A stretch of 64,000 nucleotides of DNA from Sphingomonadales bacterium 32-65-25 (GTDB lineage Bacteria > Pseudomonadota > Alphaproteobacteria > Sphingomonadales > Sphingomonadaceae), in assembly GCA_002280855.1 (NCBI GenBank), contig NCEU01000005.1, forward strand, positions 1 to 64,000, in the 5' to 3' direction. Position numbers and translations under genes: made by a program. This document shows, one piece after another, positions 52,974 through 61,597 of the stretch. The notes under the pieces were generated by a model. The model did no database searches. It had not been told where the DNA came from and was given only the letters and a program-made list of their open reading frames with translations. Each line of letters opens with the position of its first letter. Position 1 is the stretch's first letter.

Positions 52974-53909
52974 ATGAACGGCCGCGACGAGGATCTGGCG
53001 ACGCTGGCCACGGCGCAGATGTGGGCCGCGGCCGGCCATGGCGTGGCGATTGCCACCGTCATCACCACCTGGGGATCAGCCCCGCGCCGCGAAGGCAGCC
53101 ATCTTGCCATCCGCGCTGATGGCCTGTTCGAAGGCAGCGTTTCCGGCGGCTGCGTCGAAACCGATGTGATCCTGGCGGCGCAAGACATGATATCCGCGCA
53201 GGCCGGCCATGCCGTGCTGGATTACGGCGTGGCCGACACGGTGGCGTGGACGGCAGGCCTGGCCTGCGGCGGGCGCATTTCGATCCTGGTGCAGCGCCTG
53301 GCCGCCGATGCCCTACCGCCGACGCTGGTGGCCGAGGTGCTGGCCGCGACGGCTGACGGGCAGATGGCAACGATCAGCAGCGATCCCGCCACCGGGCGCG
53401 CCGTTGCCGGAGAAGGCGGCCCGTTTTTGCGCCGCTATCCGCCGCCGCGCCGGCTGTTCATCATCGGCGCCGTGCACATCGCGCAGGCGCTGGTGCCGTT
53501 GGCCGATGGGCTGGGCGTGGTACCGACGGTGATCGATCCGCGCGGGTTGTTTGCCGCCGATGCGCGCTTTGCCGGGCTGGAGCTTGATCGCCGCTGGCCC
53601 GACGAGGCGCTGGAAGGCGTGCTCAATCCGGCCTCTGCCGTGGTCGCGCTCACTCATGATCCCAAGATTGATGATGTGGCGCTGGCCGCAGCGTTGCGAT
53701 CACCGGCCTATTATATCGCGGCGCTGGGCAGCCGGAAGAACCACGCCGGCCGGCTGGAACGGCTGGCGGCACAAGGCTTTGGCCCGGATGATCTGGCCCG
53801 CATCCATGGCCCGGCCGGCCTTGCCATTGGCGCCACCGGCCCGGCCGAAATCGCGCTCTCCATCGCCGCGCAGATGACTGCGGCATGGAGAAACGCGCTC
53901 ACGCCATGA
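52974..53909 (+). CDS. xdhC: XdhC family maturation factor
   Basis: The 311-residue protein has the XdhC N-terminus TTWGSAPRREGSHLAIRADG, FEGSVSGGCVETDV, and a C-terminal Rossmann domain with FIIGAVHIAQALVPL and AALGSRKNHAGRLERL. XdhC-type proteins bind and load sulfurated molybdenum cofactor into hydroxylases. Start ATG 52974. It overlaps the next gene by ATGA. Confidence 0.93.
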   Translation: MNGRDEDLATLATAQMWAAAGHGVAIATVITTWGSAPRREGSHLAIRADGLFEGSVSGGCVETDVILAAQDMISAQAGHAVLDYGVADTVAWTAGLACGGRISILVQRLAADALPPTLVAEVLAATADGQMATISSDPATGRAVAGEGGPFLRRYPPPRRLFIIGAVHIAQALVPLADGLGVVPTVIDPRGLFAADARFAGLELDRRWPDEALEGVLNPASAVVALTHDPKIDDVALAAALRSPAYYIAALGSRKNHAGRLERLAAQGFGPDDLARIHGPAGLAIGATGPAEIALSIAAQMTAAWRNALTP

Positions 53910-55474
53910 AGTTCGGGCCGGTTCCGCTGGCACAGGCCGAAGGGGCCTTGCTGGCGCACGGGCAACAGATCGGCCGACGGCGCCTGCCCAAGGGCCATGT
54001 TCTGGACGCTGCCGATCTTGCGGATGCCGCTGCGGCTGGCCTTGCCGAACTGGTCGTTGCCCGCCTGGAGCCCGGCGACGTGGCCGAAGATGACGCTGCC
54101 GCCCGGCTGGCGGCCGCGTTGGCCGGGCACGGTCTGGCAGCGTTGGCGCCGGTGCATGGCCGGGTCAATCTCGCCGCCACCGCCGCCGGCCTGTTCACCG
54201 CCCCGCCCGGTATGGTGGCCGCCGTCAACGCGGTCGATGAAGCCCTTACGCTCGCCACGCTGCCCACCGGCACGCGGGTGGCGGCAGGGGCCATCGTCGC
54301 CACCATCAAGACGATCAATTATGCGGTCTCTGGGGACGCCTTGCGCACCGCCATCGCCGCCGCACGTCCGTTGACGGTGGCCGCCTTCCGGCCCCTTTCG
54401 GTCGCGCTCATCGCCACAACGCTGCCCGGCACCAGCGCCAAGGCGCTCGCCAAGCTGGATCGGGTGACGGCGGCACGGATCACGGCACTGGGCTGCCGGA
54501 TGGCGATGCTGCCGCCCTGCCCGCACGATGCGGCGGCGCTGGCGGCCCGACTTGCTGACTGTAATGCCGATCTGCTGCTGGTCGCCGGTGCATCGGCCAC
54601 GGTCGATCGTGGTGACGTGATCCCGCAGGCCATCACTTCCGCAGGCGGCACGGTGGAACGGCTGGGCATGCCGGTCGATCCCGGCAATCTGCTGGTGCTG
54701 GGCACGCTGGCTGGCCGCCCGGTGATCGGCCTGCCCGGTTGCGCCAAGAGCCCAAAGCGCAACGGCCTCGATCTGGTGCTGGAACGCCTTGCCGCCGGTC
54801 TGCCGGTCACCGCCGAAACGATTGCCGCCATGGGTGACGGCGGCCTTTTGCCCGAAGCCGAACGGCCGGAGCCACGGGCGGTTGCCAGTGCGCCAGGACG
54901 GGTCGGCGCAGTGCTGCTCGCTGCCGGCCGCTCCAGCCGCTTTGGTGCCGGCCACAAATTGCTGGCTCCCTGGCGCGGCAAGCCGCTGGTGGCGCACGCC
55001 GTGGACGCCATCACCGCCGCCGGACTGCCGCCGCCGATCGTGGTGCTGGGCCACGATGAAGCGGCGGTGCGCACCGCGCTCGCCGGGCACGATGTGCAGT
55101 TCGTGGCAGCGCCCGACTGGGCCGAGGGCATGGGCCGCAGCCTCGCCTCCGGCATCGCGGCCGTGCCTGCCGATTGGGATGCCGCGCTGGTCTGCCTGGG
55201 CGACATGCCGGCCGTGGAACCCGCGCTGATCGCCGCGATGGCCGCCACGCCGGGCGAACTTGTGGTGCCGCTATGGGACGGCCGCCGCGGCCACCCGGTG
55301 CGCTGGCCGCGCGCCGCCTTTGCCCGGCTGCTGGCCCTGACCGGCGATACCGGCGGCAAGGCGGCAATGGCGGATTTCAGCGTTACCGAAGTCGCGGCAC
55401 CATCGCCGGCATGCCTAGTGGATATCGATACGCCCGCCGCACTGGCGGAATTGGCCGCAGGAGAAGCAGGATGA
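53906..55474 (+). CDS. Fused molybdopterin-binding (MoeA-like) and MocA-type nucleotidyltransferase protein
   Basis: The 522-residue protein joins an N-terminal molybdopterin-binding domain (FGPVPLAQAEGALLAHG to about residue 330, with RPVIGLPGCAKSPK) to a C-terminal MocA/MobA-type domain (VGAVLLAAGRSSRFGAGHKL; LVCLGDMPAVEPAL; GRRGHPVRWPRAAF; DIDTPAALAEL). MocA makes molybdopterin cytosine dinucleotide, the cofactor form of CO-dehydrogenase-like hydroxylases. Start ATG 53906 overlaps the xdhC stop. The hydrolase gene follows with another ATGA. Confidence 0.88.
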   Translation: MKFGPVPLAQAEGALLAHGQQIGRRRLPKGHVLDAADLADAAAAGLAELVVARLEPGDVAEDDAAARLAAALAGHGLAALAPVHGRVNLAATAAGLFTAPPGMVAAVNAVDEALTLATLPTGTRVAAGAIVATIKTINYAVSGDALRTAIAAARPLTVAAFRPLSVALIATTLPGTSAKALAKLDRVTAARITALGCRMAMLPPCPHDAAALAARLADCNADLLLVAGASATVDRGDVIPQAITSAGGTVERLGMPVDPGNLLVLGTLAGRPVIGLPGCAKSPKRNGLDLVLERLAAGLPVTAETIAAMGDGGLLPEAERPEPRAVASAPGRVGAVLLAAGRSSRFGAGHKLLAPWRGKPLVAHAVDAITAAGLPPPIVVLGHDEAAVRTALAGHDVQFVAAPDWAEGMGRSLASGIAAVPADWDAALVCLGDMPAVEPALIAAMAATPGELVVPLWDGRRGHPVRWPRAAFARLLALTGDTGGKAAMADFSVTEVAAPSPACLVDIDTPAALAELAAGEAG

Positions 55475-56376
55475 GCGAGCAGCAACCGACCCAGGCGATG
55501 ATCGCCCTCTATGATCGCTTCACCCATGTCGGCGATATCAGCCGGCGGGACATGGTCACGCAGATGGCGCGGCTGGCCGGTGGCACGGCGGCGGCCAACG
55601 CCCTGCTCGGGCTGATTGCGGCGCGGGCTGATGCGGCACCATTGGTGGCGGCCGATGATGCCCGCATCAAGGTGGGTGACGTGCGCTTCTCCATTGGCGG
55701 CGGCCGGGAAATGGCGGGCTATCTCGTGCAGCCGGCCAAGGGCGCGGCCACGGCGCCGCGCGTGCTCGTCATCCACGAAAACCGCGGGCTCAACGATCAT
55801 ATCCGCGATGTCGCCCGCCGCTTCGCCGCCGAAGGCCTGGTTGCGCTGGCCGCCGATTTCCTGGCACCGAACGGCGGCACGCCAACAACGAGCGACGGCA
55901 CGACCAGCGCCGAGGACAGGGCGCGCCTCATGATCAGTGCGCTCGACCGCCAGCAGACGGTCGCCGATGGCGTCGCCACCCTCAAATGGCTGGCCGCAAG
56001 TGCACCGGGCAAGGGCGTGCCGGGCGCGGTCGGCTTCTGCTGGGGCGGCGGCATGGTCAATGCGCTGGCGGTGGCCGCCGGCCCTTCCTTGCGCGCTGGT
56101 GCGGCCTATTATGGCGCCGCGCCGCAGGATTTGACGGGCGCGACGCAGGTGAAGGCGCGACTGATGCTGCACTATGCCGGCCTCGATGAGCGGATCAACG
56201 CCATGGGCCCGGCGTGGCAGGCGGCGCTGACCGCGGCCGGGGTGACGTTCGAAGCCCACACCTATCCGGGCGTCAATCACGCCTTCAACAACGACACCTC
56301 GCCCGCCCGCTATGACAAGGCGGCGGCCGATCTGGCCTGGCAGCGCACACTGGACCTGCTGAAATCCGGCGGTTGA
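55471..56376 (+). CDS. Dienelactone hydrolase family protein with Tat-like N-terminus
   Basis: The 301-residue protein has VLVIHENRGLNDHIRD, nucleophilic Cys in GAVGFCWGGGMVNAL, GLDERIN and HAFNND, the triad of dienelactone hydrolases. The first 55 residues carry SRRDMVTQMARLAGG, resembling a twin-arginine signal of the YghX type. The substrate is unknown. It overlaps the previous gene by ATGA and ends 30 bp before marR. Confidence 0.87.
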   Translation: MSEQQPTQAMIALYDRFTHVGDISRRDMVTQMARLAGGTAAANALLGLIAARADAAPLVAADDARIKVGDVRFSIGGGREMAGYLVQPAKGAATAPRVLVIHENRGLNDHIRDVARRFAAEGLVALAADFLAPNGGTPTTSDGTTSAEDRARLMISALDRQQTVADGVATLKWLAASAPGKGVPGAVGFCWGGGMVNALAVAAGPSLRAGAAYYGAAPQDLTGATQVKARLMLHYAGLDERINAMGPAWQAALTAAGVTFEAHTYPGVNHAFNNDTSPARYDKAAADLAWQRTLDLLKSGG

Positions 56377-56381
56377 TTATC

Positions 56382-56391
56382 TGCAATTGCA
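56382..56391. promoter_or_regulatory. Palindrome TGCAATTGCA upstream of marR (candidate operator)
   Basis: This perfect 10-bp palindrome sits inside the 13-mer CTGCAATTGCATC, 15 bp before the marR ATG. The same 13-mer recurs exactly 500 bp further on, just inside the SDR gene. Placement near the regulator start suggests autoregulation. Confidence 0.6.
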
Positions 56392-56406
56392 TCTTATCCT
56401 GCGGGC

Positions 56407-56880
56407 ATGAGCATAAGCCTGCCCGAGTCGCCTGCCTCCGCACTGCCGCCCGGCCCGGCCGCGTTGTGCACCGCGGCCAAGGTGCGGCGTCTGTCGCGGC
56501 AAGTCAGCCAGATCTATGATGACGCGCTCAACCTTCACGGACTGACCATCGGTCAGTTCGGCCTGCTCGCTTGCCTGTCGCGCCGGCGCGGGCTGGGCAT
56601 CGGCGCGCTTGCGGAGCGACTGGCGGCTGATGCTTCCACCGTATCGCGCCTGGTGAAACCCCTGGCCAGCGATGGCCTGCTGCGTATCGAGATCGACCCT
56701 GAAGACCGGCGCGGGCGCCTTGTGTGGCTCACCGATGCCGGCCACCAGCGCCGCGCCGCTGCGCAGGCCGGCTGGCAGGCCGCGCAGGATGTGGTGGAGC
56801 AGCGCCTGGGCGGCGGCCGTCTGGCGGCACTGCGCTTCCTGCTGGACGAGAGTTACGAACGCCTGGAGATCGCAGAATGA
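56407..56880 (+). CDS. MarR family regulator
   Basis: The 157-residue protein is a typical MarR winged helix: VRRLSRQVSQIYDDALNLHG, QFGLLACLSRR, ALAERLAADASTVSRLVKPL, and the wing IEIDPEDRRGRLVWLTDAG. It probably represses nearby genes and itself. It follows the hydrolase gene and overlaps the SDR gene (ATGA). Palindromes TGCAATTGCA lie on both sides of the gene. Confidence 0.92.
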   Translation: MSISLPESPASALPPGPAALCTAAKVRRLSRQVSQIYDDALNLHGLTIGQFGLLACLSRRRGLGIGALAERLAADASTVSRLVKPLASDGLLRIEIDPEDRRGRLVWLTDAGHQRRAAAQAGWQAAQDVVEQRLGGGRLAALRFLLDESYERLEIAE

Positions 56881-57614
56881 CTGCAATTGCATCAAATTGC
56901 GCAGCGGTGGTGATCGGTGCCGGCGATGCCACCGGCGGTGCGGTGGCGGCGGCCTTTGCCCGCGATGGCCTGACCGCCGTGCCGGTGCGGCGCACGGCCG
57001 AAGGGCTGGCACCGCTTGCGGAACGCATTGCCGGCGAAGGCGGGCGCTGTGTGCCCATCGGTGCCGATGCCCGCGACGAAGACGCGATGATCGCGCTGTT
57101 CGACCGGGTCGAGCGCGAGATTGGCCCGGTGGAGGTGCTGGTGTTCAATATCGGCGCCAATTCGCCAATGGGTATCCTCGATGAAACCGTGCGGCGTTAC
57201 CGCAAGATCTGGGAAATGTGTGCACTGGCCGGCTTCATCACCGCGCGCGAGGCCGCCCGCCGCATGGTGCCGCGCGGCCGCGGCACAATCATCTTCACTG
57301 GCGCCACTGCTTCCCTGCGTGGCTCAGCGGGCTTTGCCGGCTTTTCCGGCGGCAAGTTCGCGCTCAGGAGCCTGGCGCAAGCGATGGCGCGGGAACTGGG
57401 GCCAAAGGGCATCCATGTTGTCCACCCGATCATCGATGGTGCCATCGATACCGAGTTCATCCGCAGCAATTTCCCTGACCGCTATGCCCTGAAGAGCGAG
57501 GACGGCATTCTCGACCCCGAGGCGATTGCTGCAGAATATGTGCGCCTGCACCACCAGCCGCGCTCCGCCTGGACGCACGAGCTGGACCTGCGGCCGTGGA
57601 TCGAACGCTGGTAA
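56877..57614 (+). CDS. SDR family oxidoreductase lacking the catalytic Tyr
   Basis: The 245-residue short-chain dehydrogenase-like protein has a glycine-rich motif VVIGAGDATGGAVA, the NxG-type segment FNIGANSP, TGATAS, and the active site region GFSGGKFALRSLAQ. The Tyr of YxxxK is Phe here, so ordinary SDR catalysis is doubtful. The start overlaps the marR stop. The second TGCAATTGCA palindrome lies within codons 2-5. Confidence 0.87.
   Translation: MTAIASNCAAVVIGAGDATGGAVAAAFARDGLTAVPVRRTAEGLAPLAERIAGEGGRCVPIGADARDEDAMIALFDRVEREIGPVEVLVFNIGANSPMGILDETVRRYRKIWEMCALAGFITAREAARRMVPRGRGTIIFTGATASLRGSAGFAGFSGGKFALRSLAQAMARELGPKGIHVVHPIIDGAIDTEFIRSNFPDRYALKSEDGILDPEAIAAEYVRLHHQPRSAWTHELDLRPWIERW
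56882..56891. promoter_or_regulatory. Second TGCAATTGCA palindrome, inside the SDR gene start
   Basis: This is identical to the 10-mer at 56382-56391 within the same 13-mer context. It lies immediately after the SDR ATG. It may be a second site for the MarR protein. Confidence 0.5.
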
Positions 57615-57625
57615 AGGAGAAGACC

Positions 57626-58216
57626 ATGCCACACCCTATCGAGTTCCTCTTCGACGTGGGTTCGCCCACGGCCTATCTCGCCTGGCATCGCCTGAAAAAG
57701 GTGGCTGCGCGCACCGGGGCCAGCCTCGTGCCGGTTCCCATCCTGCTGGGCGGCGTGTTCAAGGCCACCGGCGGCAGCCCGCCCGGCGTGGTCGTCGCCA
57801 AGGGCCGCTGGATGAACGAGGACATGCAACGCTGGGCCGCGCGTGATGGCATAGCGCTGGGCAACAATCCTTATTTCCCGCTCAATACCATCACGCTGAT
57901 GCGCATCCTGGCCGGCCTTCAGGGCGACGAGCGTTTCGAAGCGGTGACTGACACGCTGTTTGCCGGCATGTGGCTGCACGGCCGCAACATGGCTGATGCC
58001 GAGATACTAGCCGCCACCCTGACCGAAGCCGGCCATGACGCTGCCGCCCTGCTGGCACTGGCGCAGGAGCCGGAGGTGAAGCAGCAATTGCTCGGCAACA
58101 CCGAAGCCGCCGTGGCGCGTGGCGTGTTCGGCGCGCCGACCTGCTTCGTCGCTGGCCAGATGCATTTCGGGCAGGACCGGATCGACTGGGTCGAGGCGGC
58201 GGCTGTTGCCGCCTGA
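57626..58216 (+). CDS. 2-hydroxychromene-2-carboxylate isomerase family protein (DsbA fold)
   Basis: The 196-residue protein has a thioredoxin-like fold with FLFDVGSPTAYLAWHRLK at the start and FGAPTCFVAGQMHFGQDRID at the end, typical of the HCCA isomerase/GST kappa group, which act on glutathione adducts. ATG 57626 has AAAGGAG eight bases upstream. The SDR gene lies 11 bp before. The substrate is not established. Confidence 0.9.
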   Translation: MPHPIEFLFDVGSPTAYLAWHRLKKVAARTGASLVPVPILLGGVFKATGGSPPGVVVAKGRWMNEDMQRWAARDGIALGNNPYFPLNTITLMRILAGLQGDERFEAVTDTLFAGMWLHGRNMADAEILAATLTEAGHDAAALLALAQEPEVKQQLLGNTEAAVARGVFGAPTCFVAGQMHFGQDRIDWVEAAAVAA

Positions 58217-58234
58217 ATGTCCTGCACAAAAGAA

Positions 58235-58264
58235 AAGGCCCGGCGAGTTTCCTCGCCGGGCCTT
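58235..58264. terminator. Strong intrinsic terminator between convergent genes
   Basis: A 13-bp stem (AAGGCCCGGCGAG paired with CTCGCCGGGCCTT) with a TTTC loop lies between the isomerase gene and the BI-1 gene. A T-rich tail follows on the minus strand (TTTTCTTTT), so it mainly ends the BI-1 transcript; it may also stop the plus strand. Confidence 0.85.
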
Positions 58265-58285
58265 AACGTTGGTCAGTTCAACCGA

Positions 58286-59023
58286 TCAGTCGCGATTGCC
58301 CATGAAGCTGAGCAGGAACTGGAACAGGTTGATGAAGTTCAGATACAGCGTCAGCGCGCCCATCACGGCGGCCTTGCCGGCGAAATCGCTGCCCTGCACC
58401 TGATAGTACATTTCGCGGAGGCGCTGCGTGTCATAGGCGGTCAGGCCAGCGAAGATCAGCACACCAAGGATGTTCACCGCCAGCTGCAGGCTGCTGGAGC
58501 CGATGAAGATGTTGGCGATCGACGCGATGATGATACCGATCAGGCCCATGAACAGGAAGCGGCCCATCGCTGACAGGTCCTTCTTGGTGGTGTAGCCATA
58601 GAGGCTGAGCGCGCCAAAGCTGGCGGCCGTCACGAAGAAGGTCTGCGCGATCGACGCGCCAGTGTAGCGGGCGAAGATGGTGCTCATCGACACGCCCATC
58701 AGCGCGGCGAAGCCCCAGAACAGGCCCTTCAGCGTGCTCTCGCTCATGCGATTGAGGCCGAAGTTCATGCCCAGGATGATGGCGAGCGGCGACAGCATGG
58801 CCACCCAGCCGAGGATGGTAGGCGAACCGACCTGGTTGAAGAACACCGCAAACAGCGCCGGCGTCGAATAAACCAGCAGCGCGACGATGCCGGTGAGCAG
58901 CACGCCTGACGCCATATAGTTGTAGATCGACAGCATGTAGCTGCGCAGGCCGGCATCATAGCCGGCTTCTGCGGGGGCCTGGGCCCGGAAGGCACCAAGC
59001 CGGGGGTCCATGTTATTGGCCAT
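58286..59023 (-). CDS. Bax inhibitor-1/YccA family membrane protein
   Basis: The 245-residue protein has seven hydrophobic helices and family segments GVLLTGIVALLVYS, MNFGLNRMSESTLKGLFWGF and AYDTQRLREMYYQ. The family includes channels or regulators of membrane proteases (YccA). ATG 59023 is chosen, with AGGAGG-like sequence upstream (GGAGGAATTTTACG on the minus strand). Confidence 0.93.
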   Translation of the reverse strand: MANNMDPRLGAFRAQAPAEAGYDAGLRSYMLSIYNYMASGVLLTGIVALLVYSTPALFAVFFNQVGSPTILGWVAMLSPLAIILGMNFGLNRMSESTLKGLFWGFAALMGVSMSTIFARYTGASIAQTFFVTAASFGALSLYGYTTKKDLSAMGRFLFMGLIGIIIASIANIFIGSSSLQLAVNILGVLIFAGLTAYDTQRLREMYYQVQGSDFAGKAAVMGALTLYLNFINLFQFLLSFMGNRD

Positions 59024-59120
59024 CGTAAAATTCCTCCTGTGGTCGGCAATTGGCCGGCGACACACGCAATATCGGGCATCCTGCCTGAATTTTCAATGAC
59101 TGACTGTTACACCGGAGTCA

Positions 59121-61577
59121 TCACAACTGTCGCAGCACCGCTGCCGGCCGGGCCGACAGCGCCTGCCAGTTGCCGGCGAGCCCCAGCACGACGGTGACGA
59201 CGGCGCCCACACCCACGGTGAGCAGCACCCGCGGCCAATCCGGTGTCCAATCCAGCTTGAAGATCTGCGTCACCACGAACCAGCCCGCCGCACTGCCCAG
59301 CACCAGCGCCAGCCCCGAAACGATGGCGGCCAGCAGACCATATTCGGCCAATGTCGCCGCCGCCACCTGGCCGCGCGTCGCGCCCAGCAGCTTCAGCAGC
59401 ACCGCATCATAGGTGCGCGCCCGTGCGCCGGCCGCCAGCGCGCCGACCAGCACGGCGATGCCCGCCGCCACGGTCACACTCGCCGCGGCGCGGATGGCGG
59501 CAGAAAGTTGGCCCAGCAGCGTCTGCACCTGGCCGATCACATCCTTCACGCGCACCACCGAGGCGGTGGGAAAGCTGGCCGACAGCGCGCGCGCGACGGC
59601 GCGTTCCTCGGCGGGCGCCACCTGCACCGTGGCCATCCAGCCGTGCGGTGCTGCTTCCAGCGCACCGGGCGCAAACAATATGGCAAAGTTGAAGCCCAGC
59701 GATTGCCAGTCGATCTTGCGCGTGTTGGCGATGCGGGCGGTGATATCGACCCCCAGCACGGAGACGGAGAGCGTGTCGCCCACCTTCAGGCCCAGCGCTT
59801 GCGCTGCCTGATCATCAAGGCTGATCAACGGCGGACCATTGTAATCGCGCGGCCACCATTTGCCGGTCACCAGCGTGTTGGCTTCCGGGAAATCGGCCGC
59901 GTATGACAGCCCGCGATCGCCGCGCAGGATCCAGCCCTCTGCACCAGCCTTGATCTGTTCGGCCGGCACGCCGTTCACCGCCGTCACCGGCCCGCGCAGG
60001 GATGGCACGATCACCGTGCGCCCGCCCGGCGCGGTGCGCTCCACCAGCGCGGCAAAGGCCGCCTTCTGATCATTGGGAATATCGAGCACGAAAAAGCTGG
60101 GGGCCTTGGTGGGGATGGTGCGGTTGATCTGGCTGGCCAGATTGCCCTCGATCGTGGCCAGAGTGGCAAACAGGGTGAGGCCCAGGCCCAGCGCCACCAC
60201 CAGATTGCGTGTCGGCGCGCCCGGGCGGTGGAGATTGGCCAGTGCGAGACGCGCCAGCGTGCCCTTGGGCTTTGGCACCCGCGCCGCCAGCCACTTCACA
60301 CCGGCCGCCAGCCCCCACAGCACGGCGATCAGCCCGATGGCACCGGCCAGGAAGCCCATCACGAACAATTGTTCGTCCGCCAGCAGCACGACCAGTGCCA
60401 ATACGGAAATGCCGGCCGCCGCGATGATCGCCAACGTGGTGTTGTCAGGGCGGGCGCGTTTCTCGGTCAGGCTGCGCAGCAAGCGTGCGGCCGGCATCCC
60501 CGCCCCTTCCGCCAGCGGCCACAGCGCGAAGGCCAGCGCGATGGCCAGACCGTAATAGGCTGCCTGGGCCAGCGCGCCCCATTGCAGCCCGGTGGCCGGC
60601 GGCACCGGCAGGCTGGCAGCCGCCAGTTGTGCCACCGCGCCCGGCGTCGCCGCGCCGATGGCCAGCCCGATCAGCACGGCACCGCTCGACACCAGCGCGA
60701 GTTGCCACAGATAGACGGCGCGCACGGTGGCCGAATCTGCTCCCAGCACTTTCAGCGTGGCGATGGTACGGGTGCGCGCGCCGAGATAGGCGGAAACGCC
60801 GCCGGCCACGCCAACGCCCGCCACCACCAGCGCGGTGAGGCCAACCAGACTGAGAAACTGGCCCAATTGGTTGACGAAATTGCGGGTGCCGGGCGCACCG
60901 TTGCTGCGATCCCGCACGCGGCCGCCTTCGCCGGCGACGGCCTCCAGCCGCTCGCGTGCGGTGTCAACGGACACGCCGGGCTTCAGCTTCACCCGCAGTT
61001 CGCTGGTGAAAAGGCTGCCCAGCGTGATCAGTTCGGCCCGTTCCAGATCCTTCACGTCCACCACCAGTCCAGGGCCGAAACCAAAGCCGTCGCCGGCGCG
61101 GTCCGGCTCTTCCACCAGCGTGCCGGCATAGGTGAGTGTGGCCTGACCCAGTTGCAGGCGATCGCCGGGTTTCAGGCCCAATTTGTCGGCAAGCACCGGC
61201 TGGGCGGCGGCCATGCCCGGGCCGACCTTGCCACCGCCTTCGAGCACGACCCGGCCATAATGCGGCCAGGTCGCATCGACAGCCTTCACTTCGGCCAACA
61301 CGCTGTCGCCACCGTCACCGCGGCTGACCATGCCGCGCAGCTTCACCACATCGCCCACAGTGCCGAGCGCGGCGGCCGCCGCCCGCTGTTCCGGCGTGGG
61401 GTTCCGGCCCGAAACGCGCAGCGCCACATCACCGCCCATCAGGAATTGGCCGCGCTCCGCTAGCCCGGCATTGATGGCGCTGGCGAGGCTGCCAACACCA
61501 GCCAGTGCGGCCACGCCGAGCACCAGGCACACAGCGAGGATACGCAGGCCAGCGAGGCCGCCGCGCAATTCCCGCAA
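59121..61577 (-). CDS. FtsX-like ABC transporter permease (YbbP type)
   Basis: This is an 818-residue protein from TTG 61577. It has an N-terminal transmembrane helix (LAVCLVLGVAALAGVGSLAS), a large periplasmic domain, FtsX-type helices near residues 250-370, a second periplasmic part, and helices at the end. It resembles YbbP/DUF214-type permeases paired with YbbA. In-frame codons upstream (SLALRLAL) match the expected N-terminus, and CTG at 61601 overlaps the previous stop as CTGA, so the true start may be CTG. Its ATPase gene is at 62311, with a hydrolase gene between. Confidence 0.88.
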   Translation of the reverse strand: MRELRGGLAGLRILAVCLVLGVAALAGVGSLASAINAGLAERGQFLMGGDVALRVSGRNPTPEQRAAAAALGTVGDVVKLRGMVSRGDGGDSVLAEVKAVDATWPHYGRVVLEGGGKVGPGMAAAQPVLADKLGLKPGDRLQLGQATLTYAGTLVEEPDRAGDGFGFGPGLVVDVKDLERAELITLGSLFTSELRVKLKPGVSVDTARERLEAVAGEGGRVRDRSNGAPGTRNFVNQLGQFLSLVGLTALVVAGVGVAGGVSAYLGARTRTIATLKVLGADSATVRAVYLWQLALVSSGAVLIGLAIGAATPGAVAQLAAASLPVPPATGLQWGALAQAAYYGLAIALAFALWPLAEGAGMPAARLLRSLTEKRARPDNTTLAIIAAAGISVLALVVLLADEQLFVMGFLAGAIGLIAVLWGLAAGVKWLAARVPKPKGTLARLALANLHRPGAPTRNLVVALGLGLTLFATLATIEGNLASQINRTIPTKAPSFFVLDIPNDQKAAFAALVERTAPGGRTVIVPSLRGPVTAVNGVPAEQIKAGAEGWILRGDRGLSYAADFPEANTLVTGKWWPRDYNGPPLISLDDQAAQALGLKVGDTLSVSVLGVDITARIANTRKIDWQSLGFNFAILFAPGALEAAPHGWMATVQVAPAEERAVARALSASFPTASVVRVKDVIGQVQTLLGQLSAAIRAAASVTVAAGIAVLVGALAAGARARTYDAVLLKLLGATRGQVAAATLAEYGLLAAIVSGLALVLGSAAGWFVVTQIFKLDWTPDWPRVLLTVGVGAVVTVVLGLAGNWQALSARPAAVLRQL

Positions 61578-61597
61578 GGCGAGGCGAAGCGCGAGGC

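Noticed and set aside
54319-56280. A 653-codon minus-strand frame over the MoeA/MocA fusion and hydrolase
   Set aside because: It is a shadow of plus-strand genes with clear motifs.
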